Shown: positions 33,936-44,982, numbered from the stretch's first letter. The stretch is DNA of 64,000 nt from Tubulanus polymorphus (GCF_964204645.1 NC_134025.1:17822001-17886000), one strand, 5' to 3'. The notes: generated by a model from the sequence alone, not told the origin. Made by a program: numbers and translations.

Positions 33936-36900
33936 ATTGTTTACTTTACCAGAAAATTCCAATGAAAGAAAAGAACGATTAGAAAATATGAATGTGGATG
34001 AAATAAAATGTGAAGTTTGTAATGAATTTATAGCAAAAAGGAATTAAAAAAGACATCTCGAATCGCAAAAACATAAACAAAATTTAAGTAATAATGTTTT
34101 AGGAACAGATTATTTTGATGATAAACCTCAACAAGTAAAAAACCAGTTTCAAACACTAAATCTATTTTAAATAAACCTTACATAGAAAATGTTAGAAATT
34201 ATATCGATTCACTAGAAATAAAAGATACAATTGAAATTTTAGAAACATTACGCAGTAAAATTGGACCTGCAGCTATTATATTTAGATTTTTTAAAGGTAC
34301 AACAATAGAAGATTATAATAAATTTATTGAAATCATGGAAAAAATACTAGATTTGGTAACAGATGTTGAATATCCAAAAATTAGTATTTCTGGAAAAGTA
34401 AGTTTTATCAAATCAGAAGAAAAAATGGATTATAATATTCAAACACACTCTGAAGAAATAATTTCAAAAACACAAATAAAAGAGAAATTAGAAAAAATAT
34501 TTAATGAATTTAAACGTCATATTGAGGAAAGATATTTTGAGGGTTCTGGTTTAACATTGAATGAAATTATATTTTTAGATTTGAATATTTATAATACAAA
34601 AAGGAATAAAGCATCAAAAAGTAAAACAATGTTTAAAAATAATTCAAACTTTACAACAGCAAAGGATATTAGAGCATCATCTTATATTAAATTTACATTT
34701 ATGTTTTCTTAATAATTTGTTTTCTATGGTCAATTATTGGTTGTTTACACCCAACAGAAGATATTACGCATAGTTTTAGAATAACAGATTACCGGAAATA
34801 TGAAGCATTATATAAAATTGATCAATATCTTGTAACTATAAAAATGATACCTAAAATAGAAAAAGTTAATAATTTAAAAATGAATGTATTCGAATTAATG
34901 CAATTACCAGAGGCAAAAGGTGAAAATATCAAAGATTATACATTGGAAGCTTTATATTTAACAGAATAATATGATGATGAAAATGTTATAGATTTGTTAT
35001 TTTACAAAAAAGATGAACATGAACATTATATGTGGTTAAAACAAATTGATTTATTCTTTAGAACAACAGAAAGTGATCATCATCGTAAAATTGATCTATG
35101 TAGAAAATGTTTATTTAAATTTATGACAGAGAATGCGTTACTAAAACATAAAGAATTATGTGATAATAAAGGTTTTTGTAAATTAATAATGCCAACAAAA
35201 AAAGATTGTAAGTTGAAATTCATTAATCATAAATTTAAAAATATTGTTCCATTTGTAATTTATGGGGATTTTGAATCGTTGACTAAAGAATTAACTGATC
35301 AAGATAGTAAAGAAATATATAACAAAAAGCAATTTTTAAAATTAATGGATAAAGGAAATGAACTAAATGAAGATATAATTCAAGACCCACCAATTATAAA
35401 TACAATTTAAAAAGTTCATCAAAGAGCTGCTGCTTATGGAATTTATATGAAATCAAATTATACTGAATTATATGAAAGTCAATATATTTCTTTTAGAGGT
35501 GATGATGTAGTAAATAAATTTTGTGATAAAATAATTGAAATAGAAAATGATTTCGCAAAATTATTAAACAAAAATAAAAGAATAGTTATGACAAAAGAAG
35601 ATGAAATTGATTTTAATTATGCAACTCATTGTTGTTACCGTGAAAAACGTTTTTATTCATTTGATAAAAAAGTAACAGATCATGATCATTTAAATTCAAA
35701 ATATCGTGGAGCTGCTCATGAAGATTGTAATTTACAAGCTAAGAAAGTTAATTTCGTGCCAATTTTATTTCGTAATTTATCAGGCTATGATACCCATCTA
35801 TTTATAAAACAATTATCAGGAAAATTGGGCGCAATTAATCAAGAAATAGAAGAATATAATGCTATGAATGAAGCAAATGTAAGAAAATATGATATTACCC
35901 AGAACATTTAGCCGTAGATGATAGTTATTTAAGTGAATGCCAGAAGAAAATAAAACCGAAAGATCATGTTTTTACAGAAAAATTAATACTTACTCAAAAT
36001 AATGAATACAATTATATTGTTCATTATAGAATGTTAAAATTTAATCTAAAATAAGGAACGAAATTAAAGAAAGTACATAGATATATTGAATTTAATCAAT
36101 CGAAGTGGTTAGAAAAATATATAGATTTTAATACTCAACAGAGAACCATATCAAAAACAGATTTTGAAAAAGATTTCTTCAAATTAATGAATAATAGTTT
36201 TTATGGAAAAACATGTGAAAATATTAGAAATAGAAATGCTATTGAATTAGTAAATAATCCTGAACGATTAAGACATTTACAATCAAGTCCAAGACATTTA
36301 GGAAATAAAAGATTCGAAGATTATGTAACCGCAGTAAAATTAAAAAGAACGTCAATGAAATTTAATAAACCTATATTCATTGGTTCAACTGTTTTAGAAA
36401 TATCAAAATTATTAATGTATGATTTTTATTATAATGTTTTACAACCACTTTTTGGGGAAAAGCATATTGAAATATCATATTTTGATTCTGTTACAGCTGA
36501 CACCCCAATATTATTAAAATGTAATGATTAAATATTGATAAGAAGAATTTCAGAAATAATTCCAAAGCAAAATGAACGTTATATTTCATATGGTGAAAAA
36601 GAATTAATACAAATAAATGGATTAATGGATGTTTGGACAAGAAATGGATGGAAAAAATTAAAGAATATTATTAGGCATAAAACAAATAAGAAAATCTATA
36701 GAGTTAGAACTAAATTAGGGTTTGTAGATGTTACAGAAGATCATAGTTTAATTAAACGAAATGGTGATGAAATAAAACCAACTGATATAAAAATTGGAGA
36801 TGAATTATTACATAAAACATTTTACCCAAGAATGAATCATATGTCATTTGATGAAATAATTGATAATATTTATAATATAGAACCCAAAACATTGGTAGAA

Positions 36901-37945
36901 AAAGAATATTTCATTAAAGGATTTTTTTATGGGTGATGGTTCAGCAGGTGTGTATAAATATGTTAGTGGAACTAAATATTGTTGGTATTTATGCAATCAA
37001 GATTTGAAATTATTAGAAAGAATAAAGAAATACTGTGAAGTAGTTTATTCGCACAAAGTTTTTAAAATCATGGATGTTATGAAATCATCAGCAGTTTATA
37101 GAATACTTGTAAATAATCCTAAAAATTTTGCTATAAAATATAATGATGAATTCTATATTCATGCAATAGTGAAAAGTAATACTTCGACCAAAGAAAAGAT
37201 AGTGCCAGATTATGTATTAAATGCAGTTATGAGTTCTCCAGTAATAAGATTTGCACAAAAAGGAAAAGTTGTAATAAGTGGTTTAAATGTGTTGTGTCAT
37301 TCACTAGGTTTTAATATGCGTTTTGAAATTATGAAAGATTAACCAAATTGTTTTAAGTTAACACATGTAGAAAAAGAATTAACTGAAGACGTTAGAGATT
37401 TATTTAAAAAATATTACCCAACAGATTATGTTTATGATTTATCAACTGAAGATGGAACATTTAACTGTGGATTTCCATTAATTTGCTTAAATACTGACGC
37501 CTACATACTAAAAATCAAGACAAATGACATAACAAAAGACTTAAAAACATTAAAACATCATATTGACTTTAGCAAAAGATCCAAAAGATCATGAATTATT
37601 TAGCAATGATAATAAAAAAATTCCTGGTAAGTTTAAAGATGAATTAGGGGGTGATGAAATGATTGAATTTGTTGGGATAAAAAGTAAAATGTATAGTTAT
37701 AGAACAAAAGATCATGAAGCTAAAAAGTTAAAAGAAAAAAGCACGTGGTTGACAAACATATAGAATTTCAAGATTATATAAAGTGTTTATATAACTCAAT
37801 TGTAATGAAACATAAAATGAATTGTTTAAGATCAGAAGATCACAAGATGTACATTAATGAAGTTGAAAAAAACTAGTTTAAATCCATTCGACGATAAGAG
37901 ATATATTTTGGATGATGGAATAAAAACATTAGCTTATGGCCATTT
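33936..37945 (+). mobile_element. Polinton copy A2, polymerase gene only
   Basis: Almost nothing but the polymerase gene, joined on the left to the HNH gene of copy A and ending on the right near 37945 inside the last conserved polymerase block (DDKRYILDDGIKTLAYG). No terminal repeat was recognised on either side, so it is a fragment or the product of recombination between copies. Confidence 0.7.
33936..37945 (+). pseudogene. Protein-primed family B DNA polymerase with an intein, decayed
   Basis: Replicates the Polinton genome. Seen in order: C2H2 finger (CEVCNEFIAKRN), N-terminal segment IENVRNYIDSLEIK onward (34180-34710), second finger region CRKCLFKFMTENALLKHKEL (35100), exonuclease motif VIYGDFESL (35255), HNH-like cluster RFYSFDKKVTDHDH...CNLQAKKV, then FRNLSGYDTHLFIKQL. 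A deletion after 35905 removes the middle (including the motif-A block seen in copy B). Polymerase motif B follows as KLMNNSFYGKTCENIRNR (36185-36230), then motif C split by the intein (36487-37492). C-terminal blocks PGKFKDELGGDEMIEFVG and SYRTKDHEAKKLK follow. Multiple stops and shifts: not functional. Confidence 0.85.
36487..37492 (+). other. Intein with LAGLIDADG-type endonuclease domain, decayed
   Basis: The polymerase motif C reads YFDTDS in copy B. Here YFD is followed by SVTADTPILLK, the N-terminal splicing block of inteins with Ser at position 1. About 335 codons later the C-terminal block YDLSTEDGTFNCG... LICLN ends in Asn, and the polymerase resumes with Thr (TDAYILK). Inside, VTEDHSLI is the block B region with its conserved His. 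The pair GFFYG / MGDGSAG marks one LAGLIDADG helix split by a frameshift at a T-run near 36920, and ISGLNVLCHSLGFN is a later block. In-frame stops lie at 36529 and 37340. Protein splicing would need Ser1, block-B His, terminal Asn and +1 Thr; all four are still legible. Confidence 0.85.
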
Positions 37946-38785
37946 AACATAAAATCAAGATCATCATACTCGAAATCACTACTGGTTTTTTTATGAAAAG
38001 GATGAAATAGTACGGCGCGTACGGCCCGACTTCCTCCACCAAAAATTCGTGCTTTCAACATGTTTCAGTCATTGTCGTGGGCCGGCTATAAACAACTACA
38101 AGAAAGTGATTCATCCTTACCTTTTACGTTGTTGTTCACTAGAGCTTATACACAACACAACAATACACAAACAAGTTTATAGCGAGAAATCAATTCGAGC
38201 GCATGTAAATACAAAATGGTGTCTGAGCAGTAGCACGGTACGCACTAAATTCAAAATTACTTTATTACCAATATTTTCTAAGCATAGTTTCATTGGTTTC
38301 CTCATTAATTAAATTTAGACCAAACTAAATCATAATATTTTTAATAACCTACAAGTACATTATGAACTTTTGAATGGTCTAACCCAGTATAGTCCCCCGT
38401 GATATAGAAATTCTCGGAGCCCTCCTTTATTTACTTACTAAATGACGTCACAAACTGTTATTTCGCCGGTGCTTGTTGTCTAACAATTCAATTCAATTCT
38501 TTATTTACAGTAACCTAATAAGTAATTTTAAGTTTCAAATAGGATGGAAAGTACATTTAGACAATCTGTTGGTTCAGAGAGACCGTTATTACAGTATCAA
38601 CATACATTTCGTTTCGAAGCTGTCAGTTGCCGAATCTGAATGAAGATGAATTTTATTTGACGAAATCGGCGGAAAATATATTATAATAATAATAATAATC
38701 AACAGAATTTCAAGAGGGTTTTCGACGAAAGTCAGAAAACCCTAAATAGGGATAATATGAAAATTTATTTTTCATTTTTTACTCA
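37946..38785. other. Non-Polinton interval between copies A2 and B
   Basis: Less AT-rich than the flanking Polinton DNA. ATTCAATTCAATTCTTTATT near 38488 resembles the tail of a non-LTR element. GGGTTTTCGACGAAAGTCAG near 38714 and AAAACCC form a hairpin next to the copy B edge. No gene is recognised. Confidence 0.5.
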
Positions 38786-38795
38786 CTCGCCCCTT

Positions 38796-38912
38796 CAACC
38801 TTTAACCTGAACCCCTATTATCCATATTACTCTTAAAATATTCATATATATGAATAACATATAAACGAATAACTTCTAAATCAATTTAGTAAAAAAATTT
38901 GATATTAAAATG
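38796..38912 (+). promoter_or_regulatory. Terminal repeat and leader of copy B up to the HNH start codon
   Basis: CGCCCCTTCAACCTTTAACC, ATTCATATATATGAATAAC, AATCAATTTAGTAAAAAAAT and TTGATATTAAAATGGAA. It parallels 28905-29030 in copy A, which leads into the polymerase instead. The likeness stops after ATGGAA. Promoter role is inferred. Confidence 0.55.
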
Positions 38913-39562
38913 GAACCAGAACAATCACAAACTATCAATATTACAAATAATACTGGCGTTATAAATATATACTATAAGAAGTGTTCTACATGTGAATTAG
39001 ATAAATTAGCTATAACAGAATTTAGTAAGTGTAAGATTAGCAAAGATGATTTTCAATATTGCTGCAAAACTTGTATTAAACTATATACTAAGCAATATCG
39101 AGCAGATAATAGAGAACATTTTAACGATTATATGACAGAATATATGAGAAGAAGATATAAAAAAGATCTTAATTTAAAATGAAACAACGTTTAAGGTCTA
39201 GATTAACACAATTATTCAACAAAGAAACGCATTCAACAACACTATCTTATTTGTTGGGTTGTACAGATGAATTTCTCAAATCATGGATAATATATCAATT
39301 CGACGATAAAATGAATATAGATAATTATGGTGAATACTTTCATATTCATCATGTGTTGCCGATTTCTAAATTTAACATGAATGATGAATACAATCAGAAG
39401 TTAATATGGAATTGAAGAAATTTAAGGCCTCTTGAAAAGAAGGAAAATATAATTAAATCTAATAAACTAGACTTTCAGTTATATTTAGATCAACTGGATA
39501 AAGCAAAGACATTTGTTGAATTATGGAATTCAACACAGAATGAAAAATACGTTGAATCTTAA
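38910..39562 (+). pseudogene. HNH endonuclease of copy B
   Basis: Starts MEPEQSQTINITNNTGVINI. Two Cys pairs (CSTCELDK and CCKTC) form a zinc ribbon in the first 60 residues. The HNH core is YFHIHHVLPISKF, where copies A and C have HIDHVLP, so one residue of the motif is changed. A frameshift lies at about 39180, and a TGA at 39413-39415 sits where the other copies have a Trp codon (W-K-N-L-R). The frame then continues to a TAA at 39560-39562. The same gene is intact at 61764-62414. Confidence 0.8.
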
Positions 39563-40700
39563 GCGTTTATAATAAGAACTCTACTCGAGTCGCTCGTGTA
39601 TGTGTGTATATAGCTCTCCATTATAACTGCCTATATGCAATTATACTAGCATCTGTGCCACATTTTATATTCAGTTGAATGGGGAGTACCTCATTTGAAT
39701 ATTGATCGAACGTGCTCTTTCAGTTGAAAAGGATTAATCAATTTCATCACAAAAGAACATCTGTTGCACAGACAGACCAGGCCTGGGTATATTGAGCGCA
39801 GACGCATTACAACAGCCGAACTGAAAAGGTGGAATATAGAACGCATAGGATTTCTAGAAACACAATTAGGAGTTTATAGTTATAAATGTAAGTACTGTTT
39901 TTGTTGTTATTAAGACGCTGGGAAACGTTACGCATGTTATAGTGTATTAATCTATAATTGAAAACTACAACTTCAAGTTAGTTTTATTCTACGCTAGATA
40001 TTTATCTTTTAGATAACAAAATGCTACGCGTAACAAGAAGACCATTGCTATTTGAACCAAGAAAGTGAAGATAGGAGGATGTGGAATCAGAAATTATGGA
40101 TATTTCAACTCATGAGACCGTAGCAGTTTAGCCATACTGTATAGACTTTCAATGCATTACGTTTGCCGGAATTTCAATTGCGTCATTCAGCTGTTGTTAA
40201 TGTTGCAGTGACAGATGTTGTATTATACTTTATTGATTCCCGCATTCCCGCATACCTTACCGCTCATGAAATGAGCGGCTTGGAATGTGGAAATCGATAC
40301 TGAATGTAGAATAAAATATATGTGATTATGAAATAGTAATTCCACCAGTCGTTTCTTTGAATTGATTTTCAGTTTGACGATTTATTATCAAGGATCCGAA
40401 ATGACTTATCTTGACAGTTTTAGTTACTGCTCCTAATAGATAGACAAAAGTAGTGAGATAATCTAAATCCTAATTTAAATAAAATATATTAGAAATTACA
40501 TACCTTCAACTAGCCATTATTTCTATAATATTTTTTTTTCTCAAAAATCTATTATTTCTTTTCAAAAAGAGAATACTTTATATTTTGATAAGATTCGAAT
40601 AGAAATTCTTTAACTTAACTAAGCTAGTATTTAAGATTCTTTAACTTAACTAGCTAGTATTAAAATATTATATTTTTCTTGCTTTTTCTCTCTAATATAA
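39563..40700. other. 1.1-kb HNH-side spacer of copy B
   Basis: Collinear with 62415-63566 in the right-hand copy, with many indels. Shared words include CAGTTGAAAAGGATTAATCA, ATAAATGTAAGTACTG, TGTTGTATTATACTTTATTG, ATGACTTATCT and AACTGCTCCTAATAGATAGA-like sequence. No open frame is shared, so it is non-coding. A GTAAGT donor-like site (near 39888) and the hairpin at 40260 are conserved. Near the next gene are TACTAGCTAG-type repeats. Confidence 0.7.
40260..40278. promoter_or_regulatory. Conserved stem-loop in the HNH-side spacer
   Basis: CCGCTCAT-GAA-ATGAGCGG: perfect 8-bp stem with a 3-nt loop. The homologous place at 63117-63135 reads CCGCTCGG-CTG-CCGAGCGG. The innermost two base pairs are changed on both sides, so pairing is kept. 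The flanks are the same (CATACCTTA before, CTTGGAATGTGGAAATCGAT after). The role is unknown; an origin, packaging or RNA element is possible. Confidence 0.7.
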
Positions 40701-41272
40701 ATGTCAAAGAAATCTAATAAGAATAGTATTGATATTGAAAAAACCTTAGATGATTTGGGCATTAGTGATAATAAGGATATTCCAACCAAAATTGAAAATA
40801 ATATTGATTATAATATTGATTATGAATACTATTTAACATGTAAGCACCATCTTGAACTATTGATTGCTGGTGGAAAATCTAAAGAGTTTATTGGCAAAAT
40901 AATAACTTTTCAAGAATTAGATGCCATGAAACCAGATAAAGTAATCAAACACAAATATATGAAGAAGCTAGATTGGCCCGAATAAACGATTCTATTTCGG
41001 ATGGTATTATAAAATGTTACTCTAAATTATGTAACCGGATAATACCAATTGATGATGAAAATAAATTATATAGTGATTTAAAAAATGACTATTTAGTTAT
41101 GACAGAATTACAGAAACGGGTTGGATATGCTTTATTCCAATTAGGTGGAATAATAACATTGATTTCTACTGGAGTTATAACATTTTCTAACATTAAACCT
41201 ATAGAATATAAAGACAAAAGTAAATCAGATAATATCGAATCAGAACAAAAATTAACTAAAATAAATGAGTGA
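40701..41272 (+). pseudogene. Conserved Polinton protein (MSKKS gene), one frameshift
   Basis: About 190 residues over two frames: MSKKSNKNSIDIEKTLDDLG, YEYYLTCKHHLELLIAGGKS, FIGKIITFQELDAMKPDKV. A frameshift at about 40955-40980 is followed by ARINDSISDGIIKCYSKLCN, YLVMTELQKRVGYALFQLGG and a hydrophobic segment IITLISTGVITFS before a charged tail ending TKINE. Family name not known to me. The presence in all copies between spacer and membrane protein suggests a structural or replication role. Its stop overlaps the next start by 8 bp. Confidence 0.7.
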
Positions 41273-41623
41273 TGATGTTAAGAAGAAGCCTAGATCTGAA
41301 AAACAAATTAAATGGGCAAGGGAATTAGGTAAAAGATCTTCAGAATTAAAAAAGCTAAGAAAAAGAAATTAACTGATATAAATGAATCACAGAAATTATC
41401 TGATATTGATTCAAATGATAATCCATCTAATTCTTCTAATGCTGGAAGTAATAACAAATTATATATTACAATTGGATTAGTTACAGTTATTATATTATCC
41501 GGTGTAATATATAAATCTAAATTTAATAACAATAATGATTCCGATGATAAACCTATTATACCAGAAAATAAGTCAAATGATAAAATCATTGAAACTAAAT
41601 CTAAATTATTATTAATGGATTAA
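41265..41623 (+). pseudogene. Small Polinton membrane protein, frameshifted
   Basis: Homologue of 32368-32724. It starts MSDDVKKKPRSEKQIKWARE. An indel in the A-rich run near 41350-41365 shifts the frame to LTDINESQKLSDIDSNDNPS, and the membrane segment LYITIGLVTVIILSGVIYKS follows. The end KSKLLLMD meets TAA just before the integrase ATG. Confidence 0.75.
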
Positions 41624-41629
41624 AATAAG

Positions 41630-42714
41630 ATGAAAAAAGAACAATATTTAAGAGATTTATATTATAACCCAGAGAGTGAAGTATCATATTCTAGTGTTAG
41701 AGAATTATGGGATAAAATTATATCTGATAAAGAAAATATAAAATATAGTGAGTTAAAATTATGGTTACAAAATCAACCAACATATCAAATCCATAACAAA
41801 ATGGATAACAATTATTTAACAAGAAAAGTTATGGTTTCATATATCGATCAACAATGGCAAGCTGATTTAATTGACATGAAGAACTTAGAAGAATACAACA
41901 AAGGATATTTCTGGATATTAAATGTTATAGACATATTCAGTAGATACGCATGGTCAATTCCAATCAAAAATAAAACTGGTATAGAAGTTACTAATGCATT
42001 TAAAGATATATTTAAAGAAGCTATTCCAGGTAAGATACAATTCGATGAAGGTAAGGAATTTTATAATAAACATTTTAAAAAACTATTATCTGATAACGAT
42101 GTAGAATATTTTTCGACTCACTCAGATAAAAAAGCATCTATTATAGAAAGATTTAATAAAACATTGAAAACTAGAATGTGGAAATATTTTACTGCTAATG
42201 AAACATATAAATATATCTATGTGTTAGATGATTTAGTGAAAGGTTATAATAATTCTAAACATAGTTCTATAAATATGAAACCTATACAAGCTAGAAAAGA
42301 AGATAATTCAGAAATAGTTTGGAATAATTTATATGGTGCGTTTGTTACACATGATTTCGGAGAACCTAAATTAAAATTGGACAACATGTTAGAATATCTA
42401 AATATCGAAAAACATTTTATAAAGGTTATACTCCAAATCTTACTGAAGAAATATTCAAGATTAAAAAGATAATATTAACTAAACCTTTTGTTTATAAATT
42501 AGTAGATTTAAAAGTTGAAGAAATATTAGGTTATTTCTATGAACAAGAATTATCACTTGTACCAAATCCAGATGAAATAGAATACAAAATAGAAAAAGTA
42601 TTGAAAACAAAAACTCTTAAAGGAAAAAAGTATTCTTTGGTGAAATATAAAGGGTATGATGATAAATTTAATGAATGGATTTTATCTAGTAAAATTAAAA
42701 GAATAAATGAATAA
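41630..42714 (+). pseudogene. Polinton integrase with chromodomain, best-preserved copy
   Basis: Inserts Polinton DNA into chromosomes. 41630-42400 is open: MKKEQYLRDLYYNPESEVSY, then the catalytic core with Asp in WQADLIDM, Asp in IQFDEGKEF and Glu in ASIIERFNKTLK, 33 residues after the second Asp, close to the usual DD35E spacing. KGYNNSKHSSI and GEPKLKL follow. Around 42390 the frame shifts; the other frame gives TPNLTEEIFKIKKIILTKPF and the chromodomain (KKYSLVKYKGYDDKFNEWIL) up to a TAA at 42712-42714. Copy A has a break at the same place, so the lesion may have been inherited by both copies. It overlaps the ATPase start by 8 bp. Confidence 0.9.
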
Positions 42715-43315
42715 AGATTTATTTATATTTGAACCACATAATATGTTAGTTACTGGGGTAACCAACTGTGGTAAAACGCATTTCATATCAGATTTGTTAG
42801 AAACTATTTATAAGAATCATTTTGATAAAATAATATTATTCTGTCCCACTTATTAAATGAATAAGACATATAATAGGGATATAGTTCAGATAAACAAGTT
42901 TATTATATTAGATCCTAAAACAGTAAAAGAAAATTTAGATAATTGTATAAAAATAGCAATTGATATTTATAAAGGTTCAAATACATTATTCATTATAGAT
43001 GATTGTGCAAATGTACATGATTCAAAAGTTAGAGAAAGTGAACTATGCTATTTAGCTTTCTCTGGGAGACATTTTGGGATAACAACATGGGTTTTAAATC
43101 AAAAATATAATTCAATTGTTAAAGATTTTAGGGAGAATATAAGATTTTTAGTATTATTCTACAATAAAGATAGAAAATCTATGCAACAATCATTGGAAGA
43201 AAATCAAATTATACCTGAATTACATGATGAATATATGAATAAATTAAAGAATAATAAATGTTCCAAATTACTTCTAAGGCTTCAATTTCCATATGAATAT
43301 AAATTTATAAAATAA
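42707..43315 (+). pseudogene. Polinton packaging ATPase, single in-frame stop
   Basis: DNA-packaging ATPase of the FtsK/HerA (A32-like) group. The ATG at 42707 begins MNKDLFIFEPHNMLVTG. Walker A is VTGVTNCGKTHF and Walker B is TLFIIDDCANV, with WVLNQKY and ENIRFLVLFYNK as further conserved parts. It ends FPYEYKFIK. An in-frame TAA at 42854-42856 after LFCPTY is the only break over about 200 codons, the usual length for Polinton ATPases. Confidence 0.9.
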
Positions 43316-43771
43316 GGTATTTTAAGTATTTATGTATTAGATACGTATTAGGTACGTATTAGATACCTTAATACTTAAAACCCCCTTTTTTAAAATATAT
43401 ACTATTTATTTTAATTTTTCAACTAAGTTTGAAAATAATAAAGGTTATTTTAGATTAATACATATTAGATACATAAATATTTAAATATGTATTAGATACG
43501 TATTAGATACGTATTAGATACCTAGTTGCTTAAAACCTCGTTTTTTTAAATAAATATTATTTATACAATTTTCAACCAATTCATTTTTATTTTTTCAACT
43601 AAGTTTGAAAATAATAAAGGTTAATTTTTATTAATGAGGTTTCAATATAAATAAAAAAAATTATAACTTAAGGTATTTTCAAATAATATGTATTAGATAC
43701 GTATTAGATGCATAAATACTTAAAACCCCTTTTTTATTAACTATTATTTTATACAATTATCAACTAATATA
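43316..43771. repeat. Central array between convergent genes, copy B
   Basis: Three clusters of GTATTAGATACGTATTAG-type repeats (near 43330-43375, 43460-43530 and 43688-43720). Each is followed by CTTAAAACC plus C/T-runs (AACCCCCTTTTTT), separated by partial duplicates of the ATPase 3' end (AAGTTTGAAAATAATAAAGG at 43430 and 43606). It lies exactly where plus-strand and minus-strand genes converge. Confidence 0.8.
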
Positions 43772-44002
43772 TTATGTGCGTGTTAGATAATTATCATTAC
43801 TATCTGAATCACTTTCATCATCAGACCCTAACAATTTATTCAACATATCTACCGAATCATTTTCACAATAAGCCTCTGATAAATTAACCAAATTAAAATC
43901 TTTTTTTGATAAAACTTTCTTAGTGCCTTCATCATTATAATCAATATATTTACCTGTAACTATATTTTCCTTATCCTCTTTCTTTGTGTTTGACTCCAAC
44001 AT
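43772..44002 (-). pseudogene. Polinton C2H2 protein, C-terminal remnant
   Basis: Frame with KENIVTGKYIDYNDEGTKK and an acidic end LLGSDDESDSDSNDNYLT, matching the acidic end of the C2H2 protein in copy C (YDSELESDDESDSESNYLT) and, more loosely, copy A. The finger part is deleted; the joint with the penton gene is near 44002-44036. Confidence 0.65.
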
Positions 44003-44035
44003 TTAATTTACAATGTTTTATCCTAATATTTTTTC

Positions 44036-44562
44036 CTAATATTTTTTAGAGGGTTTGAAAAAGCCGTATTGTGCTGCCACGTAGTGGCAACAACCCCGCA
44101 GTACACGATTAAACCAAGATGACGCGACGATCGTAATCGACCGACGCTTCGTTGATTTTGGCTCTGGTTTATATATGAGGTGTATTTGACGGAACCAATC
44201 GCTATTTGAAAAAATTACCATAAATTTATGTTGTTCATTAGATATCTTTATTCTTATTTTATTAGTACTATCAATTTTATTAAATTTAATTTCAAATACA
44301 GAAGTTCCCCCGATTTTCAACCGAGCTCTTCTATTAATTTCCTGCGCTAATGGTTCTAAATTATAATCCTGGTTTTAAAAATAGATGAAACCATTTATCT
44401 TTATTTCTCATATAAATCATAAACCCTCTATGTTCAAAAGTTTTATCCGATATATTATAAAAAGAATTACATAAATTGTAATTGTACTAGTAAATTATGT
44501 GATTTAGAATTTAACAGTTTTCTAGAATCAACAAATATTCTATATTCATTTAATTCTACCAT
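44036..44562 (-). pseudogene. Penton-like (single jelly-roll) capsid protein, decayed
   Basis: The ATG at 44562 begins MVELNEYRIFVDSRKLLNSK. After a deletion and shifts come NISDKTFEHRGFMIYMRNKD, WFHLFLKPG and then INRRARLKIGGTSVFEIKFN, KIRIKISNEQHKFMVIFSNS. The same gene follows the small conserved gene in copy C. The position before the capsid block and the start IFVDSR fit the Polinton minor capsid (penton) protein. This is inference from order and general likeness, not from a diagnostic catalytic motif. Confidence 0.55.
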
Positions 44563-44579
44563 TTATTTTACATATTTTC

Positions 44580-44933
44580 TTATTCGAAATCTATTTCATG
44601 GTGCCCTTTTTCATTCTTACCTTTTTATACGAAATAGAAATCACCTGAACATAATTCTTCTAAATCTTCACTTGATAATCTATGAAATCTATCTGGTAAA
44701 TATGTTCTGAATTTATATTTATTTCCTTCTAATCCTTCATATTCTAAGTGGATAACTAATTTACTACCATATCTATTAGTAACTGTATCAATATTTGTAA
44801 TTATATATTTCTTATGAATTGTTAATTCTGTTAACTTCTTAAATTTATAATCTACTGATTTGACATTTGAAGTAACTTTTATTCTATCTAGAAATGATTT
44901 GTTGTTCTCACTGTGTGCTTGTTTACTCTCCAT
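44580..44933 (-). pseudogene. Small conserved Polinton protein (MESKQ gene), one stop
   Basis: About 117 residues: MESKQAHSENNKSFLDRIKV, LTELTIHKKYIITNIDTVTN, LVIHLEYEGLEGNKYKFRTY, PDRFHRLSSEDLEELCSGDF. A TAA follows YFV, then the same frame gives GKNEKGHHEIDFE to a stop at 44580. The copy at 55205-55558 has a stop at a different place, so the breaks are independent. Family unknown. It is well conserved, lies between polymerase and penton gene, and might be a small beta-fold DNA-binding protein; that is a guess. Confidence 0.7.
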
Positions 44934-44982
44934 TTATAATACATACTTTTATTAAAATTTGATTAACACGCTAGAATTCTTT

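Noticed and set aside
41308-41589. Open frame on the minus strand opposite the small membrane protein
   Set aside because: Antisense shadow of an AT-rich gene; the plus frame is conserved between copies A and B and the minus frame is not.
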